This document shows positions 6,687-13,254 of a stretch of DNA of 15,256 nucleotides, one piece after another (position 1 is the stretch's first letter; every line of letters begins with the position of its first letter). A program made the position numbers and the translations under genes. The notes below the pieces were generated by a model. That model saw only the letters and a program-made list of their open reading frames with translations, was not told the origin of the DNA and did not search any database. The stretch comes from a bacterium (lineage in GTDB: Bacteria; JAMCPX01). Location: the NCBI GenBank assembly GCA_021787655.1, contig JAJYLM010000040.1:1-15256 (forward strand). The letters are read 5' to 3'.

Positions 6687-7744
6687 TCCTGCTGGGGATA
6701 GAGACGTCGTGTGACGAGACCGGGGTTGCACTGATCCGGGACGGCAACGTGCTCGCGGATCGCGTATCGAGCCAGATGGATTTTCACAGTATCTACGGCG
6801 GGGTCGTTCCGGAATTCGCTTCCCGCATCCAGCTTGAGGCGATAGGACCGCTCGTCGTTCAGGCATGTTCTGACGCAGGCGTCCGTCTGCAGGAACTCGA
6901 TGGTGTCGCTGTCACAATAGGACCGGGGTTGATAGGCTCGGTGCTTGTCGGCGTCAATTTCGCAAAGGGGCTCGCGTATGCCCTCGGCCGGCCGCTGATC
7001 GGCGTCGACCATGTGCAGGCTCACCTGTTTTCGCCGCTGATAGAGTTTGACCGTCTTTCATTTCCCTATATCGGCCTCGTCGTATCCGGCGGACACACGG
7101 AACTGTACACGGTCAATTCGTTCACCGATATCGTCCTCAACGGGAAGACCATCGATGATGCCGCGGGAGAGGCCTACGATAAGATAGCAGGTGCTCTCGG
7201 TCTCGGGTACCCCGGGGGCCCGCTGATAGACAGGATCGCACGGGAGGCAAGGACCGCCGGGACACAGCATTCCGGAAACAGGCAGAATCCTGATGGACCC
7301 GTGAAATTCCCCCTCGCCATGATGAGGAAGGGCAATTACAACTTTTCGTTCAGCGGGCTGAAGACCGCAGTGGTGCGGTACCTGCACGAACACAGCCGGC
7401 CTCTGACACAGGAACGGATCTCCGCAATAGCTGCAGGGTTCCAGGACGCTGCAACCGGTGTGCTGGTGAAAAAGACCATCGCACTGGCACGGCAGAAGCG
7501 TATCAGGAACATTGCCGTCGCAGGAGGCGTTGCGGCCAATTCGCAGCTCAGGGAGATGTTCACGGCGTACAGCAATGAGTTCGGGATCTTTATCCCGTCA
7601 ATCCGGTTATGCACGGATAACGGCTCCATGGTGAGTTTCCTTGGCTATCATCTGATGAAGCTCGGCAGAACGAGCGACCTGTCCGTCGATGCCTATGCAA
7701 ATAACACACGCGTTCCTCAAAGAGCACGGACTTCTGCCGCATAA
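6683..7744 (+). CDS. tsaD: TsaD, tRNA N6-threonylcarbamoyladenosine (t6A) transferase subunit
   Basis: The 353-residue product is the Kae1/TsaD/YgjD family ATPase-fold protein that, with TsaB and TsaE, transfers threonylcarbamoyl from TC-AMP to A37 of ANN-decoding tRNAs in the cytoplasm. Motifs in order are LGIETSCDETGVAL (4-17), YGGVVPEFASR (38-48), VDHVQAHL with metal ligands H110 and H114, GLVVSGGHTEL (131-141), DDAAGEAYDKIA (158-169), GYPGGP (175-180), GGVAANSQLR (281-290) and CTDNGSM with third metal ligand D312. The last motif is more often CTDNAAM; the change leaves the Asp intact. Length is normal. The start overlaps the cpoB stop (ATGA), so it is co-translated with the Tol operon, and it overlaps rsmA by 56 bp. 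No tsaB or tsaE is in the window. Confidence 0.96.
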   Translation: MILLGIETSCDETGVALIRDGNVLADRVSSQMDFHSIYGGVVPEFASRIQLEAIGPLVVQACSDAGVRLQELDGVAVTIGPGLIGSVLVGVNFAKGLAYALGRPLIGVDHVQAHLFSPLIEFDRLSFPYIGLVVSGGHTELYTVNSFTDIVLNGKTIDDAAGEAYDKIAGALGLGYPGGPLIDRIAREARTAGTQHSGNRQNPDGPVKFPLAMMRKGNYNFSFSGLKTAVVRYLHEHSRPLTQERISAIAAGFQDAATGVLVKKTIALARQKRIRNIAVAGGVAANSQLREMFTAYSNEFGIFIPSIRLCTDNGSMVSFLGYHLMKLGRTSDLSVDAYANNTRVPQRARTSAA

Positions 7745-8528
7745 GGCAGCTGCACAGTATCTCCTGACGGACAGTGCCGTTGTCGATGATACGGTGCGTG
7801 CACTGCACATCGGGCCCGGTGACCGTATCCTCGAAATAGGCGCCGGCTGCGGTGCACTGACGGAACGCATCGTGCAGGAGATCGAGACTGTTCCTGATCC
7901 CCGTCCGCTGCTGACGTCGGTCGAGATAGACCCGAGGTATGCAGCTTATCTGCAGAGCCAGTTCGGCAACAGGCCCTGGTTCCGTGTGCTCCGGCAGGAC
8001 ATTCTCGGTCTCGATATCAGGGGTGTTTTTGCAGGGCAGGGAAAGGTGGCCGGCAACATTCCCTACTACATATCGGGCCCGATCCTCCGTCTGTTGTTCG
8101 GCAACCATGACGTTGTGACGGACATCGTCATCATGCTCCAGAAAGAGGTCGGCATGAGGGTTGCCGCACTGCCCTCAGAAGAGCACTTCGGTCTTTTGTC
8201 CATCCTGCGCCTGCTGCATTACGATGCAGAGGTGGTCAGGCAGGTTGACCGGAGGCTTTTTCTGCCGGCCCCCAAGGTCGATTCCGTCGTGATCAGGATG
8301 CAGGTGCACAGTCCCCTGATAAGCAGTCAGGACGAGCAAACACTGATTGGCATCCTGAAGCACGCGTTCAGCGGCAGGCGAAAGATGCTCAGGAACACCC
8401 TCAAGCCGCTCGGCGATCCCCTGCAGGTTGCGGCGTGGTGCAGGCAGGCAGACATCGACCTTCAGGACAGGGCGGAAAACATTGACCTGGACCGGTGGAT
8501 CCGGTTTCTGCACGCGTTCAAGGGGTGA
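7689..8528 (+). CDS. rsmA: RsmA/KsgA, 16S rRNA (A1518/A1519 N6)-dimethyltransferase
   Basis: The 279-residue product is a Rossmann SAM methyltransferase of the KsgA/Dim1 family, which dimethylates two adjacent adenosines in the 16S rRNA helix 45 loop late in 30S assembly. Motifs are KAAAQYLLTD (19-28, equivalent to the usual GQNFL region, with Gly replaced by Ala), DRILEIGAGCGALTE (SAM motif I, about 45-59), VEIDPRY, GNIPYYIS (catalytic NLPY-type motif, N123-Y126), PAPKVDSVV and AFSGRRKMLRNTL. ATG codons at 7689 and 7695 both precede the conserved N-terminus, so a start inside tsaD is required and the 56-bp overlap is real. No good Shine-Dalgarno precedes either, suggesting translational coupling to tsaD. 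It appears to be the last gene of the tol operon. Confidence 0.94.
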   Translation: MPMQITHAFLKEHGLLPHKAAAQYLLTDSAVVDDTVRALHIGPGDRILEIGAGCGALTERIVQEIETVPDPRPLLTSVEIDPRYAAYLQSQFGNRPWFRVLRQDILGLDIRGVFAGQGKVAGNIPYYISGPILRLLFGNHDVVTDIVIMLQKEVGMRVAALPSEEHFGLLSILRLLHYDAEVVRQVDRRLFLPAPKVDSVVIRMQVHSPLISSQDEQTLIGILKHAFSGRRKMLRNTLKPLGDPLQVAAWCRQADIDLQDRAENIDLDRWIRFLHAFKG

Positions 8529-8580
8529 ACGCTGAAAAAACTGTTGATCCGGTATCCGCACCTGTGGTCTTCTAAGATCC

Positions 8581-9531
8581 ATGAATGCGATTGAGGTGCA
8601 GGACCTCTATAAGTCATATGATGGTACGCAGGCGGTCAACGGCATATCGTTCGAGATCGGGTATGGGGAGCTGTTCGGGTTCCTCGGTCCCAACGGTGCA
8701 GGCAAGACCACGACCATCAGCATCCTGTGTACCCTGCTCAAACCGACGTCAGGCAGGGCATTCGTTGCCGGGCTCGATGCCGGGAAGGAGTCCGATAAAA
8801 TCAGGGAGCACATCGGGCTCGTTTTCCAGGAAACGACCCTGGACAACGAGCTGACAACGTTCGAAAACCTTCTGTTTCATGCCTACCTGTACGGCATGAC
8901 CAGGTCCGATGCGATCGGCAGGATCGATGAGCTCCTCTCCATGATAGGACTGCAGAACAAAAAAAACGAGCTGGTCAAGCACCTGTCCGGCGGTATGAAG
9001 CGCAGGCTCGAACTCATCCGGGGGCTGCTCCACAGGCCGCGCGTTCTGTTCCTGGATGAACCGACGATCGGGCTCGATCCGCAGACGCGGGCGAACGTGT
9101 GGAACTTTATCAAGGAAATGAAGCGGATGGAAGGAACGACGATATTTGTCACGACCCACTATATCGAGGAAGCGTCCGATTTCGATCGGATAGCCATCAT
9201 CGACCACGGCAGGATCGTCGCGGTCGGAAACCCGCAGCGCCTGATCAACGAAATGGGCAAGGCGACGGTGACCTTCGGAGCGACCGACAGCGCAACCGTG
9301 CAGACCCTCCTCGGGTACGGCATGGCTGATCTCGGCAGCGGCCGGTACGAGATCAGGACGGAAGATCCGGATCTGTTCCTGAAGCAGGTCATGAACCGCT
9401 CGGGTCTGAAGATCGACGATTTCAGGATCAACAAGCCCGTTCTGGAAGAGGTCTATATCGCGCTGACCGGTTCGGAGATACGGGACGAATATGTCGACCG
9501 CCCTGCCTCAAGGAAAGGACGACACAGATGA
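8581..9531 (+). CDS. ABC-2 type exporter, ATP-binding protein (DrrA-like)
   Basis: The 316-residue product has a complete ABC ATPase domain: Walker A GPNGAGKTT (36-44), Q-loop Q83, signature LSGGM (135-139), Walker B VLFLDEP with catalytic E160, D-loop GLDP and switch His in TTH (H193). A C-terminal extension (about 215-300) with INKPVLEEVYIALTG is typical of DrrA/NodI-like export ATPases, where it contacts the permease. The partner permease starts within its last codons (ATGA overlap). The pair would form a heterodimer-of-dimers exporter of a hydrophobic compound, polysaccharide or lipid; the substrate cannot be read. The 52-bp gap after rsmA contains neither a convincing terminator nor promoter, and the start has no clear Shine-Dalgarno, so it may be read from the upstream operon. 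Confidence 0.94.
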   Translation: MNAIEVQDLYKSYDGTQAVNGISFEIGYGELFGFLGPNGAGKTTTISILCTLLKPTSGRAFVAGLDAGKESDKIREHIGLVFQETTLDNELTTFENLLFHAYLYGMTRSDAIGRIDELLSMIGLQNKKNELVKHLSGGMKRRLELIRGLLHRPRVLFLDEPTIGLDPQTRANVWNFIKEMKRMEGTTIFVTTHYIEEASDFDRIAIIDHGRIVAVGNPQRLINEMGKATVTFGATDSATVQTLLGYGMADLGSGRYEIRTEDPDLFLKQVMNRSGLKIDDFRINKPVLEEVYIALTGSEIRDEYVDRPASRKGRHR

Positions 9532-10301
9532 GAAAGATTATCCTCCCGATCTACGTGATTACCATGCGGGACCTCAAGAAGTTTTTCAGGCAGAAATCCC
9601 GGCTGATCGGCATGATAGCGAGGCCGCTCACGTGGCTCTTCCTGATCGGTACGGGCCTCAACCAGGTCATCAGGGGAGGGCTCGGCGTGAGCTACATCCA
9701 GTTTATCCTTCCCGGTATTCTCGGGATGACGATTCTTTTCAGCGCGATGTTCTCGTCCATATCCATCGTATGGGACAGGGAGTTCGGCTTCATGAAAGAG
9801 ATCCTCATTACACCGGTATCCCGTTTTTCCATTGCCTTCGGCAAGATCGTGAGCGGCATGCTCGTATCGACCATTCAGGGCATCATCATCATGGCCGCTG
9901 CGCCGTTTATCGGTATCCGGTTTACGATATTCGAAGCGCTCCTGCTGGTCATTTTTATCATGGTGGTTTCGATGTGCATTGCCGCCATCGGTGTTTTTAT
10001 CGCCTCCATGATAAAATCGTTCGAGAGTTTCAACATCATCATGAACTTCATCGTCATGCCCATGTTCTTTCTGAGCGGCGCCATGTACCCGATCAGTGTC
10101 CTTCCGGCATTCATGCGTTACCTGATGTATCTCAACCCGCTCAGCTACGGCATCGACAGCTTCAAGCACGTCATGTTTGTCGAATTTGCACATTTCCATT
10201 CGGACTTTTCCCTGTTCTCGGACGTCGTTCTCATGACCGTTTTTACACTCGGGAGCACGCTGCTCGCGGCCATCGCTTTCAACCGGCAGCAGAAAGAGTG
10301 A
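9528..10301 (+). CDS. ABC-2 type exporter, permease
   Basis: The 257-residue product has six hydrophobic segments (about 29-46, 57-80, 110-135, 142-165, 170-193 and 230-250) and the ABC-2 family signs. These are an N-terminal amphipathic stretch (MRDLKKFFRQKSRLI), WDREFGFMKEILITPVSR after the second helix, and FFLSGAMYPISVLPAFMRYLMYLNPLSYGIDSFK near the last. This is the DrrB/NodJ plan. AAGGAAAGG a few bases upstream is a good ribosome site and the ATG overlaps the ATPase stop. The two chains together make the transporter in the inner membrane. Its stop lies 2 bp from the stop of the convergent MFS gene. Confidence 0.94.
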   Translation: MRKIILPIYVITMRDLKKFFRQKSRLIGMIARPLTWLFLIGTGLNQVIRGGLGVSYIQFILPGILGMTILFSAMFSSISIVWDREFGFMKEILITPVSRFSIAFGKIVSGMLVSTIQGIIIMAAAPFIGIRFTIFEALLLVIFIMVVSMCIAAIGVFIASMIKSFESFNIIMNFIVMPMFFLSGAMYPISVLPAFMRYLMYLNPLSYGIDSFKHVMFVEFAHFHSDFSLFSDVVLMTVFTLGSTLLAAIAFNRQQKE

Positions 10302-10303
10302 GG

Positions 10304-11890
10304 TTACTGTTCCTCGGATTGGACCATCGCCGCTTCTTTTGAAGGTTTGGTCTTTTTATAGACGATGTTCTTGATCATGAACGCCGGGAGCAGGCTCGCC
10401 AGGACGAACAGTGCCGACAGGAAAAAGGCATCGTCATAGGCGTTGGCGCTTGCCCACCGCTTCAGGTAGTATCCTATGAATATACCTTTGCCGGCAATGC
10501 CGGCGTTGCGGAAGCTGGCGCCTGTGCTCAACGCATACGCCCTGACCTTGTCCAGCGCCTCGTACCAGAACGGCGACGTGTAGGCGATACCGCCCGTATA
10601 ATTCATCATATGGAAGTCCGTCCTGTTTTCGACGATGACCCCCATGATTGCGATGCTGAACGAACTGCCGATTCTCAGGAGGAGGTTCAGGATACCGGAA
10701 CCAAGGTTGACCTGTTCGGGTTCGAGTGCGTTGATGGCCGAATTGGTCAGCGGCGCCATGATAAAGCTGATGCCGCACCCCCGCATGATCATACCAGCAA
10801 CGATGAACGCTGTACTGGAAAAGATCGACAACGATGAAAAATACAAAAGGGAAAATGCCGTCAGCAGGGTACCGAAGATCATCGGCCTTTTTGCACCAAG
10901 CCAGTCGGAAACCTTGCCTGCGATCGGCATGCTGACGGTCAGGGCCAGCGCCTGCGGTATAAGCATCATACCCGTCGTCGTCGCCGAGTAGTTCATGAGG
11001 TTTTGAAAAAACATACTCATGAGGAAAACACTCCCTATCAGTGCGACAGACCGCGTGATCTGCATGATATTGGACAGGGTGAAATTATAATTTTTGAAAA
11101 TGGAGAGGTCCATGATGGGATGGCTGACGATAAACTCCGTCATGACAAAGAGTAAAAAGGAGAAGTACGATGTCGCGAACAGCGACGTTATATACCCGGA
11201 CATCCAGCCTTTTTCCTGGCCCTTCTGCAGTGCAACCATCAAGGTGCTGATAAACACGGAGAATGTAACAAACCCGATATAGTCGAAATTCTTGTACAGC
11301 TTCAGATTGCCCTTTGACGGCCGTAAGACCGTGAGTCCCCAGAAGAGGGTCAGTACGCCGATGGGAATATTGATATAAAAGAGTGCGCGCCAGCCCACGT
11401 GGTCGATGATATAGCCGAACAGCATCGGGCCTATGGCAGGAGCGACGGTCGTCCCTGCTCCCCACATGCCGAGTGCAAAGCCCCGTTCTTCTTTCGGAAA
11501 CACCTCGGAAAGCATGGTGACGCTGATCGGCGTGATAGCCCCTGCACCGATCGCCTGTATCACCCTGAAGAAGATGAGCGAGTCGAGGCTCCAGGAAAAG
11601 CTGCACAGAAATGACCCGATGACGAAAAAGGACAATCCGAAGAGGAACGTTTGTTTCAGTCCGATGAGGTTCTTCATCCATGTCGCGAACAGGATAAAGA
11701 CTGCGAATGCAAGCATGTAGACCGTGGAGATCCATTCGACCTGTTCCATATTGATGCCGAATGCGACCATAAAGTGCGGCAGGGCGATGTTCATGCCGGA
11801 GCTGTCCAGCACGCTCATGAAGCTGCCGATCATGACGATGGCAAGCACCCACCATTTATAATTCGTATCGTTGTTTTGCACAGGAACCAT
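10304..11890 (-). CDS. DHA2-family MFS drug/proton antiporter (EmrB/QacA type)
   Basis: The 528-residue product is highly hydrophobic, with about 14 membrane helices as in EmrB (about 512 residues). It carries the DHA2 first-helix motif SVLDSSGMNIALP (D29), RVIQAIGAGAITP, and the antiporter motif C region GAGTTVAPAIGPMLFGYIID in helix 5, followed by GWRALFYINIPIG. Such proteins expel hydrophobic drugs, bile salts or dyes using the proton gradient. EmrB usually works with an HlyD-like EmrA adaptor, which is not in the window, so this may act alone. It lies 71 bp downstream of the RlmL-like gene on the same strand and may share its transcript. The substrate is unknown. Convergence with the ABC exporter leaves no intergenic terminator. 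Confidence 0.92.
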   Translation of the reverse strand: MVPVQNNDTNYKWWVLAIVMIGSFMSVLDSSGMNIALPHFMVAFGINMEQVEWISTVYMLAFAVFILFATWMKNLIGLKQTFLFGLSFFVIGSFLCSFSWSLDSLIFFRVIQAIGAGAITPISVTMLSEVFPKEERGFALGMWGAGTTVAPAIGPMLFGYIIDHVGWRALFYINIPIGVLTLFWGLTVLRPSKGNLKLYKNFDYIGFVTFSVFISTLMVALQKGQEKGWMSGYITSLFATSYFSFLLFVMTEFIVSHPIMDLSIFKNYNFTLSNIMQITRSVALIGSVFLMSMFFQNLMNYSATTTGMMLIPQALALTVSMPIAGKVSDWLGAKRPMIFGTLLTAFSLLYFSSLSIFSSTAFIVAGMIMRGCGISFIMAPLTNSAINALEPEQVNLGSGILNLLLRIGSSFSIAIMGVIVENRTDFHMMNYTGGIAYTSPFWYEALDKVRAYALSTGASFRNAGIAGKGIFIGYYLKRWASANAYDDAFFLSALFVLASLLPAFMIKNIVYKKTKPSKEAAMVQSEEQ

Positions 11891-11961
11891 TATCTCAACG
11901 ACCGCAGAGAAAAATCAAGGGAACCGGTTTGCCAATACCGTGCCGGCTGAGGGGCTGCTGC

Positions 11962-13170
11962 TCAGGACGGATCGTCCGCCTTTCGTCTGCTGCCGGCGTA
12001 CAGTTCGTACTCCATGAGCCTGCATTCGATGCCGCCGTTGAAAAACGGGATTCTCCGTTTTGTCTTTAAGCGGATCTTTTTGCTCATCTCGAGGTTTCCG
12101 CTGAATACGTAACCTGTCATGCCAATGCACCGCTGTTTGAAGAAATTCCCGATTTCCCGGTACGTTTCCTCGAGCGTGCCGGGATTTCCCAGACGCTGTC
12201 CGTATTCCGGGTTGAGCATGACGATGCCGGTGTTGTCCGTCAGCGGTGTTTTCCGGTAATCACAGACAGAAAATTCTATCATATTTTCGACGCCGGCCTG
12301 AGCAGCATTCTGCCGCGCGGCTTCGATCGCCTGCCTGCTGATGTCCGTCGCGAGGATCCTGCAGGTCATGGAATTCCGGGATTCCTGAAGGGCCCGGCTC
12401 CGCAGGCTTTGCCAGAGCGGTTTATGATAGCCTTTGATGTGCATGAACCCGAAGTTGTTCCTTAATAGTCCGGGCGCCCTGTTGAGCGCTATCCATGCTG
12501 CTTCGATGGCAAGGGTCCCGCTGCCGCACATAGGATTGATGAAGTCCCTGGTCCCGTCCCAGCCGGTTGCCATGACAACGGCTGCGGCGAGGGTTTCCTG
12601 CATGGGCGCCGACAGGGGGAGCTTTCGGTAGCCGCGCTGGGACAGTGCTTCGCCGGATGTATCGAGGTACACGGCACATTCCCTGCCTTTCCAATAGACA
12701 TTGACGACGGAGCGGCTCTTGTCATGACCGGAGTCCGGACGACGGCCGCGCCGGGCGCTGATCCTGTCGACAATTGCGTCCTTTGCCTTCAGGTTCGCAT
12801 ACCGAGAATCTGTTATGCTCGGGTTATCGACACTGGACGTTACGCAGACATATCCGTCTTCTGCGATAAATTCTTCCCACGGTATGCCGGCCAGTTCCCG
12901 GTACAATCCGCCGGCATCCATGGCCACACATTCCCTGATGAGAAACAAGACCCGGTGTGCCGTCCGGAGCATGAGGTTGAGCCTCAGGGTATCGTCAATC
13001 GAGCCCTCGGTCCCGATCCCAGCAACCGATTCCGTCAGTACGGGGAACCCGAGCCGGATAAGTTCTTCCCTGAGGAATGGTGCAATCCCCTTTGCGCAGG
13101 TTACCAGTATCCTGGATTTTTTGATGGCTGGCGCGTTCTTCTGTATCATGGCTGATGTTATAAAAAGCAT
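11962..13170 (-). CDS. rlmL: THUMP-domain class I RNA methyltransferase, RlmL-like (23S rRNA guanine-N2)
   Basis: The 402-residue product begins with a ferredoxin-like/THUMP region (about 18-175), with RILVTCAKGIAPFLREEL, LRTAHRVLFLI and DSRYANLKAKDAIVDR. A UPF0020-type methyltransferase domain follows (about 185-390) with NPMCGSGT (212-219, SAM motif I), ATDISRQAIEAAR (motif II) and LNPEYGQRLG (319-328, motif IV). E. coli RlmL/RlmKL makes m2G2445 in 23S rRNA; here only the RlmL half is present (no C-terminal RlmK domain). Two signature positions differ from the textbook forms: DPMCGSGT is NPMCGSGT and NPPYG is NPEYG. A second in-frame ATG lies at 13149, and neither start has a Shine-Dalgarno, so the N-terminus is uncertain by 7 residues. 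The exact base methylated is inferred. Confidence 0.88.
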   Translation of the reverse strand: MLFITSAMIQKNAPAIKKSRILVTCAKGIAPFLREELIRLGFPVLTESVAGIGTEGSIDDTLRLNLMLRTAHRVLFLIRECVAMDAGGLYRELAGIPWEEFIAEDGYVCVTSSVDNPSITDSRYANLKAKDAIVDRISARRGRRPDSGHDKSRSVVNVYWKGRECAVYLDTSGEALSQRGYRKLPLSAPMQETLAAAVVMATGWDGTRDFINPMCGSGTLAIEAAWIALNRAPGLLRNNFGFMHIKGYHKPLWQSLRSRALQESRNSMTCRILATDISRQAIEAARQNAAQAGVENMIEFSVCDYRKTPLTDNTGIVMLNPEYGQRLGNPGTLEETYREIGNFFKQRCIGMTGYVFSGNLEMSKKIRLKTKRRIPFFNGGIECRLMEYELYAGSRRKADDPS

Positions 13171-13194
13171 ACACTGCCGTGTTATTCAACAGTT

Positions 13195-13240
13195 ATGATT
13201 TTGGGCTTGACATTTTGGACTCGTCACGTTATAAAATCAT
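13195..13240. promoter_or_regulatory. Inverted repeat flanking the promoter, candidate operator
   Basis: ATGATTTT (13195-13202) and AAAATCAT (13233-13240) are perfect 8-bp inverted arms. They bracket the -35 box and overlap the -10 box of the promoter that follows. Arm centres are 38 bp apart. Such placement could bind a dimeric repressor, but short A/T-rich arms can arise by chance and the loop is long. Low confidence. Confidence 0.2.
13207..13235 (+). promoter_or_regulatory. Near-consensus sigma-70 promoter for the BPI-like gene
   Basis: TTGACA (13207-13212, perfect -35) and TATAAA (13230-13235, 5 of 6 at -10) are separated by exactly 17 bp. It sits in the 84-bp divergent gap between the RlmL-like gene and the right-hand gene. 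Transcription would begin near 13242, only about 13 bases before the ATG at 13255, leaving a very short leader with no Shine-Dalgarno. Confidence 0.8.
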
Positions 13241-13254
13241 CATTATCCGTCATA

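Noticed and set aside
8529..8580. Possible promoter in the gap before the ABC ATPase
   Set aside because: TTGATC (8544-8549) is followed by the best -10-like TCTAAG only after 21 bp, and transcription would then begin inside the gene.
9453..10199. Minus-strand open frame (248 codons) opposite the ABC permease
   Set aside because: The product is extremely Asp/His/Glu-rich, the reverse reading of hydrophobic membrane codons; no domain or ribosome site.
11085..11855. Minus-strand open frame (256 codons) in another frame within the MFS gene
   Set aside because: It overlaps the clearly real transporter in the same direction and shows Arg/His-rich out-of-frame composition.
11930..11965. Possible terminator after the RlmL-like gene (CTGAG/CTCAG)
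   Set aside because: Only a 5-bp stem with a 9-base loop and no following T-run on the minus strand.
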